Below, one piece after another: positions 1 through 7,594 of a stretch of DNA of 64,000 nt. A program made the position numbers and the translations under genes. The notes under the pieces were generated by a model. It had not been told where the DNA came from. It ran no database searches and was given only the letters and a program-made list of their open reading frames with translations. Source of the DNA: Psychroflexus tropicus DSM 15496 (GTDB taxonomy: Bacteria > Bacteroidota > Bacteroidia > Flavobacteriales > Flavobacteriaceae); the NCBI RefSeq assembly GCF_000378765.1, contig NZ_KB905346.1:62001-126000 (forward strand), given 5' to 3'. Position 1 is the stretch's first letter, and every line of letters starts with the position of its first letter.

Positions 1-393
1 ATTGTCATTTGTGCCTCCAAACATAAAGGAGTAATTAGCATAAGAGTTATCTTTTGCCATATCAAACTTCTCCTCTAATTTTTCAATTGTCGTGGTTTGG
101 GGGTTGGTGTTTGGCATTTCGAAGTAGGAGGTAATGCCTCCAGAAACCGCAGCTTTAGACCCAGTTAATATGGTTTCTTTATGGGTTAGCCCAGGCTCTC
201 TAAAATGAACTTGGTCATCTATAATTCCGGGGATTAAATGCTTGCCGCCAGCATCAATAATCTTAATATCACTTGATTTTGCACTTATAGATGAAGAGAC
301 TTCTACTATGATATCATTTTTGATATGAACATCGCCTTCAAAGATTTTATTTTCATTGACGATTTTTGCATTTTTAATCAGATACTCTGTCAT
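1..393 (-). CDS. pyrC: Dihydroorotase, N-terminal part (cut by window edge)
   Basis: Cyclic amidohydrolase expected to interconvert carbamoyl-aspartate and dihydroorotate in cytosolic pyrimidine synthesis. Only the first 131 codons are present; the gene runs off the left edge. It starts at the ATG read leftward from 393. The signature DDQVHFREPG lies at about residues 59-68. The first His of the usual HxH metal pair is Gln here (Q61), which I recall as common in Bacteroidota members, so it is not evidence of a dead enzyme. A PNTNP-type loop follows near residue 96. It starts 3 bases after the stop of the mannose synthase gene, so the two are probably co-transcribed. Allantoinase or hydantoinase are related alternatives. 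Confidence 0.9.
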   Translation of the reverse strand, partial: MTEYLIKNAKIVNENKIFEGDVHIKNDIIVEVSSSISAKSSDIKIIDAGGKHLIPGIIDDQVHFREPGLTHKETILTGSKAAVSGGITSYFEMPNTNPQTTTIEKLEEKFDMAKDNSYANYSFMFGGTNDN

Positions 394-396
394 AAA

Positions 397-1122
397 TTAA
401 ATTTTTCCAAAGAGGCTTTTAAGCTTCAAGGTGATAACTCCAAATACAGCTTCCTTAATGATTCCACTACTCATTTTAGATTTACCTTTTGTTCGATCTG
501 TAAAGATAACAGGGATCTCTTTGAGTTTAAATCCTTTTTGGAAAGCTTTAAATTTCATTTCTATCTGAAACGCATATCCAACAAATTTTATTTTATCTAA
601 ATCTATAGTTTCTAACACCTTGCGCTTATAACAGATAAAACCAGCCGTAGTATCCTCAATTGGCATCCTTGTTATAGCTTTAACGTATTTGGAAGCCATC
701 CATGATAGTAATACGCGTTTCATAGGCCAATTAATCACATTTACACCAGTGATATACCTGGAGCCAATCGTTACATCGTAATTTTCCTTAAGACAGGAGT
801 TGTAAAGCCGGATTAAATCATTTGGGTTGTGTGAGAAATCTGCATCCATCTCAAAAATATAATCGTACTTTCTCTTTAAAGCCCATTGAAAGCCGTGTAA
901 ATAAGCTTTTCCCAATCCGCTTTTAGAAGTTCTTATTTCCAGGTGCAACTTTTCAGGGTACTCTTCCTGTAATTTATGAACTAAAGACCAGGTACCGTCT
1001 GGAGATGAATCATCAACAACTAGAATTTCAAAATCAACGGGTTGAGAAAAAATATTTTTAACTATTTTCTCAATATTTTCAATTTCGTTGTATGTGGGGA
1101 TGATGACTAATTTTTGAGGCAT
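397..1122 (-). CDS. Polyprenol monophosphomannose synthase (GT2 family)
   Basis: Family 2 glycosyltransferase of the dolichol/polyprenol-phosphate mannose synthase type. It is expected to move mannose from GDP-mannose to a membrane polyprenyl phosphate at the inner face of the cytoplasmic membrane. The GT-A fold signatures are VIIPTYNE (residues 6-13), VVDDSSPDGT (35-44) and the metal-binding DAD with following FSHNP (93-100). At 241 residues it is the short form without C-terminal membrane segments. ATG at 1122 is preferred over the in-frame TTG one codon earlier. The gene is directly followed by dihydroorotase and diverges from the DUF4271 gene. The sugar specificity is inferred from family resemblance. 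Confidence 0.9.
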   Translation of the reverse strand: MPQKLVIIPTYNEIENIEKIVKNIFSQPVDFEILVVDDSSPDGTWSLVHKLQEEYPEKLHLEIRTSKSGLGKAYLHGFQWALKRKYDYIFEMDADFSHNPNDLIRLYNSCLKENYDVTIGSRYITGVNVINWPMKRVLLSWMASKYVKAITRMPIEDTTAGFICYKRKVLETIDLDKIKFVGYAFQIEMKFKAFQKGFKLKEIPVIFTDRTKGKSKMSSGIIKEAVFGVITLKLKSLFGKI

Positions 1123-1197
1123 CAAGTGTGGTTGAAAGTTGATTCACAAATATAGATTTTACCAACTAAAAGTCATCCATAAAAGGCTGTTTTAATT

Positions 1198-1205
1198 TAC
1201 ATTTG
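1198..1205 (+). promoter_or_regulatory. -7 promoter element for the DUF4271 gene
   Basis: TACATTTG matches the Bacteroidota -7 consensus TAnnTTTG exactly. It ends 14 bases before the TTG start at 1220, so the predicted transcript has a leader of about ten bases. No clear -33 TTG is present at the usual distance. Confidence 0.6.
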
Positions 1206-1219
1206 CTTTAAAAACGTTT

Positions 1220-1867
1220 TTGTTTCAATCGTTAAGACCACATATAGATCACCATTGGACCGTAGCCACATTCTTTTTTGTGCTCATTATCTTAGTGGTT
1301 GTTAAGTGGAACAAGACTAGCTATTTTTTTTCCTATCTCAACTCCCTTTACACGTCAAATTTTTATTCGAAAAAATTTCTTGAAAAAAGAAGGATAGAAC
1401 TTTCAGAAGTTCTCTTATTCATAGGTAGTTTGTTCGGTTTGTCGTACTTTATTATGATCATTACTGAAAGTTTAGACTTCTCCATTCTAACTCATCTTCA
1501 AATTCTATTTTTAATTTCGATTTTTGTACTAAGTAAATACCTGGTCGAGAAAATGCTTGGAGATCTATTTGAAATAGATCAAATATTGAACAAATACTTG
1601 TTTTATAAGCAGGGAGTTCTCAGCTGGTTAGCGTTATTTTTTTTATTTCCTGCCGGACTTTTTTTATACTTTCAAGGTAGCTACAGTCCAATAATAGTTT
1701 TAGGGATTGTAACCGTGGCTGTGTTGGTGTACGCGTTCAAATTATTTTCCTTTGTCGGTTTATATCAAAAACACATTTTAGCATATTGGTTTTATTTTAT
1801 TTTGTACCTTTGCGCTTTTGAAATTGCACCCTATTTGATTCTTTTTAAGGTTTTAAAAATCAATTGA
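1220..1867 (+). CDS. DUF4271 family integral membrane protein
   Basis: Conserved Bacteroidota membrane protein of unknown function, about 215 residues. Hydrophobic stretches suggest about six membrane segments (near residues 12-28, 62-82, 88-106, 134-152, 155-175 and 188-210), and the N-terminus carries a basic and His-rich start (RPHIDHHW). There is no ATG upstream of the first membrane segment in this frame: an in-frame stop lies at 1193-1195 and the next ATG is near codon 79. TTG at 1220, right after a consensus -7 box, is therefore the likely start. It sits immediately upstream of hemD, an arrangement I associate with many flavobacteria. A partner role in haem synthesis or envelope function cannot be read from the sequence. 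Confidence 0.8.
   Translation: MFQSLRPHIDHHWTVATFFFVLIILVVVKWNKTSYFFSYLNSLYTSNFYSKKFLEKRRIELSEVLLFIGSLFGLSYFIMIITESLDFSILTHLQILFLISIFVLSKYLVEKMLGDLFEIDQILNKYLFYKQGVLSWLALFFLFPAGLFLYFQGSYSPIIVLGIVTVAVLVYAFKLFSFVGLYQKHILAYWFYFILYLCAFEIAPYLILFKVLKIN
1786..1812 (+). promoter_or_regulatory. Possible internal promoter for hemD
   Basis: TACCTTTG (1805-1812) matches TAnnTTTG exactly and is preceded by TTG at 1786-1788 with a 16-base spacer, one short of the usual range. It lies inside the end of the DUF4271 gene and would give hemD a leader of about 80 bases. A chance match inside AT-rich coding DNA is possible. Confidence 0.4.
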
Positions 1868-1898
1868 ATAAGCAAGGTGTAGTATAAAACTAAGCTAT

Positions 1899-2636
1899 AT
1901 GAAAGTGAAAAATATTCTTATTTCACAACCCAAACCTAATGTAGAAAATTCACCTTATTCAGAATTAGAAGAAAAACTGAAAGTTAAGATTGATTTTATT
2001 CCTTTCATTCATGTTGAGCCTGTAGATTCAAAACAGGTAAGGCAACAAAAAATCGATATTACCAAGTTTTCTGCAATTATCCTAACCAGCAGGAATGCCG
2101 TAGATCACTTCTTCAGGATTGCCGAAGAAATGAGGTATAAAATTCCAGATACTCTCAAATATTTTTGTCTTAGTGAAGCTGTTGCCTATTACTTACAAAA
2201 ATATGTGGTGTATAGAAAGCGTAAAATTTATGTAGGGAAACGAACATTCCAAGAACTAGAAGCTAGTATTAAAAAGCATAAAGACGAGAAGTTTTTGTTA
2301 CCTTCTTCAGATATGTTAAAACCTATTATACCACAGCAATTAGATAAACTTGGTGTGGATTGGACCAGAGGTATTTTTTACAAAACTGTGGTTAGTGATT
2401 TATCACATTTAAGAGAAGTATCTTATGATGTAGTGGTGTTTTTTAGTCCGAGTGGAATTAAGTCGCTTTATGAGAACTTCCCGGACTTCGAGCAAAAAGA
2501 TACCAGGATAGCTGCTTTTGGAAATTCTACCATCAAAGCTGCCGAAGAAAAGGGACTTAAAGTGCAGATTCAGGCACCTACTCCAGAAAATCCATCTATG
2601 ACCATGGCCATAGAAAATTACATTAAAGAGAATTAA
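1899..2636 (+). CDS. hemD: Uroporphyrinogen-III synthase
   Basis: Cytosolic enzyme that closes hydroxymethylbilane with inversion of ring D to give uroporphyrinogen III, the branch point of haem synthesis. The 245-residue length and two-lobed pattern fit HemD. Seen in the sequence are the N-terminal strand with ILISQPKP, the AIILTSRNAVDHF segment near residues 60-72, and the late VVFFSPSGIKSL segment (about 179-190) that carries the family's conserved Ser-Pro-Ser-Gly loop, followed by AAFGNSTIKAA. The family is very divergent in sequence, so these loops are the main support. It follows the DUF4271 gene by 31 bases and ends at a bidirectional terminator facing pckA. Confidence 0.92.
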   Translation: MKVKNILISQPKPNVENSPYSELEEKLKVKIDFIPFIHVEPVDSKQVRQQKIDITKFSAIILTSRNAVDHFFRIAEEMRYKIPDTLKYFCLSEAVAYYLQKYVVYRKRKIYVGKRTFQELEASIKKHKDEKFLLPSSDMLKPIIPQQLDKLGVDWTRGIFYKTVVSDLSHLREVSYDVVVFFSPSGIKSLYENFPDFEQKDTRIAAFGNSTIKAAEEKGLKVQIQAPTPENPSMTMAIENYIKEN

Positions 2637-2660
2637 GCTTCTCATTAAGTAATCATATAA

Positions 2661-2688
2661 AAAAGCCGGAAATTTATTTCCGGCTTTT
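2661..2688. terminator. Bidirectional intrinsic terminator, hemD / pckA
   Basis: Perfect 12-bp stem (2661-2672 with 2677-2688), loop TTTA, flanked by A-run on the left and T-run on the right. It lies between the convergent hemD and pckA genes and can serve both strands. Confidence 0.9.
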
Positions 2689-2709
2689 TTGTGAATGGAG
2701 CTGTGCCGC

Positions 2710-4305
2710 TTAAGCGTTAGGTGCCCCTTTTATGATCTCAGAATCTGCATAATCCTCAAACTTTTTAAAGTTATCTCTAAATGATTTAGCAAGTGTTTTT
2801 GCTTTCACATCATAAGCTTCCTTATCTGCCCATGTGTCTTTTGGATTTAAGACTTCACTTGGAACTTCTGGGCAAGACATTGGCACTGCAATATTAAAGA
2901 CTTCATGAGTTTTATAATCTACGTGATCGAGTTTGCCTTCCAGCGCTGCTGAAATCATGGCTCTGGTGTATTTCAGTTTCATTCGTCTTCCTGTCCCATA
3001 AGGACCACCAGTCCATCCTGTATTAATCAACCAAACGTTAACACCAGAATCTTTCATTTTCTTACTTAGCATTTCTCCATAGCGGGTAGGGTGAAGTGGC
3101 ATAAAAGGAGCGCCAAAACAAGCAGAGAAGCTAGGGATTGGCTCAGTAACACCAGCTTCAGTTCCTGCAACTTTCGCTGTGTAACCACTTATAAAATGAA
3201 AAGCAGCCTGACCAGGTGTTAATTTACTTATAGGTGGCAGTACTCCAAAAGCATCTGCTGTGAGAAAGAAAATATTTTTGGGATTTTTTCCAACTGAACC
3301 TGGTTGTATATTGTCTATATGATAGATCGGGTAACTAACCCTGGTGTTTTGAGTAATACTACTGTCTAAAAAGTCTACTTTTCCATTTTTAATCACCACA
3401 TTTTCCAAAATGGCACCCGGTTTAATAGCTCTATAGATGTCTGGTTCTTTCTCTTCAGATAAATCTATCACTTTAGCGTAGCAGCCTCCTTCAAAATTGA
3501 ATACTGTGTTCTCATTTGTCCAGCCATGCTCATCATCACCTATTAATCTGCGGTCTGGATCTGCAGATAAAGTAGTTTTACCTGTGCCAGAGAGTCCAAA
3601 AAAGATGGCCGTGTCTCCATCTTTTCCAACATTTGCAGAGCAGTGCATTGGGAGGGTATTTTTCATCACTGGAAGGATAAAATTCAGAGCAGAAAAAATT
3701 CCTTTTTTGATTTCTCCGGTATAGCCGGTGCCGCCTATTAGGGCAATTTTTTTAGTGAAGTTTAATATAGCAAAATTGTGAGCTCTTGTTCCGTCAACTT
3801 CAGGATCTGCCATAAATCCCGGAGCATTTATAACCGTCCACTCTGGAGAAAAATCTTTTAGATCTTCTTCTGTGGGCCTCAAGAACATATTATATGTGAA
3901 CATGTTGCTCCATGGAAGCTCATTTATATGTCTGATATTTAATCTGTAGTTATCATCGGCACAAGCGTAAGCATCTCTTACGAAGAGTTCTTTATCTCCT
4001 AAATAATTTACTACTTTATCGTAAAGTTTATCAAAATCACCAGGGTCGAAAGCTAAGTTGATGTCGCTCCACCACACTTCGTCTTTAGTGATATCATCTT
4101 TAACAATGAAGCGGTCTTTAGGTGAACGACCTGTAAATTCACCGGTGTTGATTGCTAAAGCGCCAGAATCAACTTCGACACCCTGTCCTTTTTCAATAGT
4201 AATTGCGTGTAATTCGTCCGAGGAAAGCTGATAATTAATTTGTTTAGAATGAATACCATAATTGGTCAACTCAATCGTTTTCGTAACTCCTTTTAAATTA
4301 CTCAT
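2710..4305 (-). CDS. pckA: Phosphoenolpyruvate carboxykinase (ATP)
   Basis: Converts oxaloacetate and ATP to phosphoenolpyruvate, CO2 and ADP, the entry step of gluconeogenesis; cytosolic. At 531 residues it has the usual length of the ATP-dependent class. The P-loop GLSGTGKTTLSADP is near residue 238, followed by the metal/ATP loop LIGDDEHGW. The N-terminal substrate motif TGEFTGRSPKDRF is near residues 54-66, and the nucleotide-specificity region NTGWTGGPYGTGRRM is near 430. ATG at 4305 gives the conserved start. It is a single gene with its own consensus promoter and terminator. Confidence 0.98.
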   Translation of the reverse strand: MSNLKGVTKTIELTNYGIHSKQINYQLSSDELHAITIEKGQGVEVDSGALAINTGEFTGRSPKDRFIVKDDITKDEVWWSDINLAFDPGDFDKLYDKVVNYLGDKELFVRDAYACADDNYRLNIRHINELPWSNMFTYNMFLRPTEEDLKDFSPEWTVINAPGFMADPEVDGTRAHNFAILNFTKKIALIGGTGYTGEIKKGIFSALNFILPVMKNTLPMHCSANVGKDGDTAIFFGLSGTGKTTLSADPDRRLIGDDEHGWTNENTVFNFEGGCYAKVIDLSEEKEPDIYRAIKPGAILENVVIKNGKVDFLDSSITQNTRVSYPIYHIDNIQPGSVGKNPKNIFFLTADAFGVLPPISKLTPGQAAFHFISGYTAKVAGTEAGVTEPIPSFSACFGAPFMPLHPTRYGEMLSKKMKDSGVNVWLINTGWTGGPYGTGRRMKLKYTRAMISAALEGKLDHVDYKTHEVFNIAVPMSCPEVPSEVLNPKDTWADKEAYDVKAKTLAKSFRDNFKKFEDYADSEIIKGAPNA

Positions 4306-4333
4306 ATTTTGTTGTGTTGTTGTTTATGGTGTA

Positions 4334-4341
4334 CAAAGCTA
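4334..4341 (-). promoter_or_regulatory. -7 promoter element for pckA
   Basis: Read on the minus strand, TAGCTTTG is an exact TAnnTTTG match, ending 28 bases before the pckA ATG. The -33 element is not convincing. Confidence 0.6.
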
Positions 4342-4373
4342 ACGAGTTTCATCTTAACTAAAGAACTTAATCT

Positions 4374-4772
4374 TTATAAATTCTTAGGTTTTTTTAAAAC
4401 GTTCAAGAAGATGAGAATCCAGCTGAAGATGAAAAGCGCTCCACCTATGGGAGTTATCCAGGCGATGGTTTTGAAATCAAAACCTGAAAGTTCATTTGTA
4501 GAAAGTCCATAGATAGATCCTGAAAAGAAAAGGGTTCCTAAAAGAATGAGCCAGAATAAAATCTTATTCAGTTTTTCTGTGGTAAAGCTTTGAGAAGATA
4601 AAAATACAAGTAGTAAAGCGTGATAAATTTGATACTTAACACCAGTTTCAAAGGTTGCTATTGCCTCTTCGGAGATCAATTTTTCTAAGCCATGAGCAGC
4701 AAAGGCTCCAAGTATTATCCCAATAAAACCGAGGCTGGTTCCCAGTAAAATTAATTTCCTTCTAGCTTTCAT
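4374..4772 (-). CDS. DUF423 family membrane protein
   Basis: Small integral membrane protein of 132 residues with four predicted membrane segments (about 8-28, 48-62, 70-88 and 100-122). The family hallmarks GAFAAHGLE (about residues 22-30), the YQIYHALLL segment (about 47-55) and a glycine-rich last helix with ITPIGGALFIFSW identify DUF423 (COG2363). Its function is unknown. It lies upstream of pckA on the same strand, but pckA has its own promoter, so the genes may be independent. A consensus -7 box lies 38 bases before the ATG. Confidence 0.9.
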   Translation of the reverse strand: MKARRKLILLGTSLGFIGIILGAFAAHGLEKLISEEAIATFETGVKYQIYHALLLVFLSSQSFTTEKLNKILFWLILLGTLFFSGSIYGLSTNELSGFDFKTIAWITPIGGALFIFSWILIFLNVLKKPKNL

Positions 4773-4810
4773 TTGTATCTAATTTATATTATGTAAATTC
4801 AAAATTCAAC

Positions 4811-4818
4811 CAAAATTA
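4811..4818 (-). promoter_or_regulatory. -7 promoter element for the DUF423 gene
   Basis: TAATTTTG on the minus strand matches TAnnTTTG exactly, 38 bases upstream of the ATG at 4772, in the 69-base divergent spacer shared with the saccharopine dehydrogenase-like gene. Confidence 0.5.
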
Positions 4819-4841
4819 ATCATTAAAAGTTAAAATCAAAT

Positions 4842-6209
4842 ATGAGGTCAATATTAATCATAGGGGCAGGAAAATCTACCTCTTCTTTAGTTAGATTTTT
4901 ACTTCAAGAATCCAAAGTAAAAGAGTTTAAGCTAGTCATAGCTGATAAAGACTTGCAGTCAGCTCAAAACCTGACTCAAAATCATTCACAGGCTACTGCG
5001 ATGGCTCTGGATATTTTCGATGCGGATCAAAGGGAAGATGCAATTCAAAAGGCAGATATCGTTATTTCAATGTTGCCTGCCAGGTTTCATATTGAAGTTG
5101 CCAAGGACTGTGTAAAATTCAATAAAAATATGTTGACAGCTTCATATGTTTCTGATGAGATGCAGGCTTTGGATACTGAAGTAAGAGAAAAGGGTTTGAC
5201 TTTTATGAATGAAATAGGTGTAGATCCTGGTATAGATCATATGAGTGCAATGCAAGTCATCGATAGAATACGATCAAATGGAGGAAAAATGCTATTATTT
5301 GAATCCTTCACAGGAGGCTTGGTAGCTCCTGAAAGTGATGATAATCTTTGGAATTACAAGTTTACCTGGAATCCTAGAAATGTGGTTGTAGCAGGTCAAG
5401 GCGGGGCTGCAGAATTTATTCAGGAAGGACAATACAAGTATATCCCTTACCAGCGACTCTTCAGAAGAACCGAGTTTCTTCAAATTCCACAATATGGTAG
5501 ATTTGAAGGTCTGGCTAATAGAAATTCACTAGCCTACAGAAGTATTTACGGACTCGAAGATATTCCCACTATTTATAGAGGTACTCTAAGACGAATTGGG
5601 TTCAGTAAAGCCTGGAATGTATTTGTACAGTTGGGAATGACAGATGATACTTATTCCATGCAAAATACAGAGCAGATGAGCTATAGGGCGTTTGTGAATT
5701 CATTTTTACCTTACTCTCCAACAGACTCTGTGGAATTGAAACTAAGATTAAGCCTTAAAATTGATCAGGATGATCTCATCTGGGATAAGCTACTGGAATT
5801 AGATATTTTTAATGCTGATAAAAAAATAGGATTAAAGGATGCTACTCCAGCCCAGGCCTTACAAAAAATTCTGGAAGAAAAGTGGACCTTGAAACCTGAG
5901 GATAAAGATATGATTGTAATGTACCATAAATTCGGTTTTGAAATTGATGGCGAGAAAAAGCAAATCGATTCTACGATGGTGAGTGTAGGGGAGAACCAAA
6001 CCTATACTGCTATGGCAAAAACCGTCGGTTTGCCCGTAGGTATAGCAGCTCTTAAAATTTTAAATGGTGAAATCGATAAGCCAGGAGTTCTTAGGCCTAT
6101 CCACCCAGAAATTTATAATCCTATACTTAAAGCTTTAGAAGATTATGATATCAGGTTTAAAGAACAAGAACGAGAATTTAAAGGATATAATCCAGATCAG
6201 CTTACATAG
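4842..6209 (+). CDS. Saccharopine dehydrogenase family protein
   Basis: NAD(P)-dependent oxidoreductase of the saccharopine dehydrogenase / carboxynorspermidine dehydrogenase superfamily, 455 residues. The N-terminal Rossmann nucleotide site is GAGKSTSSLVRF (about residues 8-19), followed by DIVISMLPARFH (about 73-84) and the conserved NEIGVDPGIDHMSA segment (about 124-137) at the substrate/dimer region. It could act in lysine degradation or in a polyamine branch; the family includes several activities and the sequence does not decide. Its last 8 bases overlap the end of the convergent GGGP synthase gene, with no terminator between them. Confidence 0.88.
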   Translation: MRSILIIGAGKSTSSLVRFLLQESKVKEFKLVIADKDLQSAQNLTQNHSQATAMALDIFDADQREDAIQKADIVISMLPARFHIEVAKDCVKFNKNMLTASYVSDEMQALDTEVREKGLTFMNEIGVDPGIDHMSAMQVIDRIRSNGGKMLLFESFTGGLVAPESDDNLWNYKFTWNPRNVVVAGQGGAAEFIQEGQYKYIPYQRLFRRTEFLQIPQYGRFEGLANRNSLAYRSIYGLEDIPTIYRGTLRRIGFSKAWNVFVQLGMTDDTYSMQNTEQMSYRAFVNSFLPYSPTDSVELKLRLSLKIDQDDLIWDKLLELDIFNADKKIGLKDATPAQALQKILEEKWTLKPEDKDMIVMYHKFGFEIDGEKKQIDSTMVSVGENQTYTAMAKTVGLPVGIAALKILNGEIDKPGVLRPIHPEIYNPILKALEDYDIRFKEQEREFKGYNPDQLT

Positions 6210-6915
6210 ATCGTTCAAAAGCATTGCCCATCACCACCATATCGGCACCTGCTTTAAAGGCAGACTCTCGTTGATGCTCTGTTTTAATTCCGCCTCCAAC
6301 TATTAAAGGAACGGAAATAGAATCTTTTACCGCTGATATTATTTCTGGTGAAACAGGATGTTTAGCCCCGCTGCCAGCTTCAAGATATATCAATTGCTTG
6401 CCAGAAAATTGCCCGGCTAAGGCCGTATGAATAATTTTGGATAACTCGTGTTGCGGAATGGCTTTGGTCTGACTTATTTCTAAAACAGATGTTACAGAAC
6501 CTCCATCTATTAATATATAACCGGTTGGAATGATTTCTAAAGGAGAAAATTGAAGTTTAGTAATAGACTTTACTTGCTGATCAATTAAATATTCTGGATT
6601 TCTACCAGAAAGTAAACTCAAGAATAACAGGCAATCTGCTTCGTCTGTGATTTGATTTACATCTCCTGGAAAAAGCACAATTGGTAAATGAGTGCGTTTT
6701 TTTAATTCTCTCACCACAACATCGGTTTTACCGTCATTCACCTTGCTGCCTCCAACAAAGAGAAACCGAGTTGAGTAGGGTAAATTTTCCAAAAAGTTCA
6801 TGGTGATAGTGGTCTCAAATTTGTCAGGATCTATTAGAACGCTGAGTAATTTATCCTGATTTTGGACAGCTTCGAGGATAGATTTATAGACCAAATTTCG
6901 GTTTGTCTTAATCAT
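6202..6915 (-). CDS. Geranylgeranylglyceryl phosphate synthase family protein (PcrB-like)
   Basis: TIM-barrel prenyltransferase that joins a polyprenyl diphosphate to glycerol-1-phosphate through an ether bond, best known from archaeal lipids. At 237 residues it matches the group II enzymes reported from Bacteroidota. Visible motifs are LIDPDKF (about residues 26-32), LFVGGSKVND (about 51-60), YLEAGSGAKHPV (about 171-182), and the phosphate-binding VGGGIKT plus GADMVVMGNAFE at the end. The 8-base overlap with the phosphopantetheinyl transferase gene indicates a two-gene operon. The lipid made in these bacteria and its prenyl length cannot be told from sequence. Confidence 0.93.
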   Translation of the reverse strand: MIKTNRNLVYKSILEAVQNQDKLLSVLIDPDKFETTITMNFLENLPYSTRFLFVGGSKVNDGKTDVVVRELKKRTHLPIVLFPGDVNQITDEADCLLFLSLLSGRNPEYLIDQQVKSITKLQFSPLEIIPTGYILIDGGSVTSVLEISQTKAIPQHELSKIIHTALAGQFSGKQLIYLEAGSGAKHPVSPEIISAVKDSISVPLIVGGGIKTEHQRESAFKAGADMVVMGNAFERSM

Positions 6916-7540
6916 AAGCTAAAGCGTAAACACAGGTAAAATTTTCAAATTCGAAAAAATTTAAAGTATAATTGGTTACTTCTTGTTGGTAGGTTACTCT
7001 TGCCGTGGTTTTGGATGTTGAAATTTTAAAATCTTCTACAAAGATATCATGAAGGAACAGCAACCCTTTTTTACCATATAATTTATACAGAGACTCTTTA
7101 GCACCCCACACAATGGTAAGCTTTCTCACCAAATCTTTTCCATTACCTAAAGCCTTATACTCTTCTAGAGGTGTAAATTTTGGAGCGATGAGTTTTATTT
7201 TATCTCTTTGCTTTTCTATATCAATCCCTACTCTTTTGTTGGATATAATCACAGCTGTAAATTCAAAGGAATGAGTTATTGAAATATGTTGACCATCTTT
7301 AAGATGAGGTTTACCTTTTTCGTCATAGTAAAGATCGATATCGGTATAGCCAAATTCTTTGAGGAGGTGTCTTATACTTATAAAGCCTTTTTTATGAATT
7401 AAAGACTTCATGCCATCATAACGCTCTTTGCAATAGGGAGATAAGTCTATGCCCTCTTCAAGTGTCGAGAGTTCTTCTTCAATTTTCCAAATGAGTGCAA
7501 CTGTAGATTCATCTACTGTTATTCTTTTGTAAATCGGCAT
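6908..7540 (-). CDS. 4'-phosphopantetheinyl transferase superfamily protein
   Basis: Transfers the phosphopantetheine arm of coenzyme A to a serine of acyl or peptidyl carrier proteins. The Sfp-type two-domain form is about 210 residues. The magnesium-binding motif VGIDIEK is near residues 98-104, and WGAKESLYKLYGKKG near 147-161 is the WxxKEA/S signature. SITHS near residue 84 is the substrate loop. It is the first gene of a two-gene operon with the GGGP synthase, which overlaps it by 8 bases. No polyketide or peptide synthetase lies nearby, so a housekeeping role on fatty-acid carrier protein is likely. Confidence 0.93.
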   Translation of the reverse strand: MPIYKRITVDESTVALIWKIEEELSTLEEGIDLSPYCKERYDGMKSLIHKKGFISIRHLLKEFGYTDIDLYYDEKGKPHLKDGQHISITHSFEFTAVIISNKRVGIDIEKQRDKIKLIAPKFTPLEEYKALGNGKDLVRKLTIVWGAKESLYKLYGKKGLLFLHDIFVEDFKISTSKTTARVTYQQEVTNYTLNFFEFENFTCVYALAYD

Positions 7541-7560
7541 AAAGTTATATAGGGTTTACT

Positions 7561-7580
7561 TAATTTTGTGTTCAAAAATA
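7561..7580. promoter_or_regulatory. Divergent -7 elements, ahcY (+) and phosphopantetheinyl transferase (-)
   Basis: Plus-strand TAATTTTG (7561-7568) ends 26 bases before the ahcY ATG. Minus-strand TATTTTTG (7573-7580) ends 32 bases before the transferase ATG. Both match TAnnTTTG exactly. The two boxes are 4 bases apart, so polymerase could not fill both at once. Confidence 0.55.
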
Positions 7581-7594
7581 TAATAAAATAAATT

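Noticed and set aside
325-600. Open frame of 91 codons on the plus strand
   Set aside because: It lies antisense to the mannose synthase and dihydroorotase genes, with no promoter and a composition typical of an AT-rich shadow frame.
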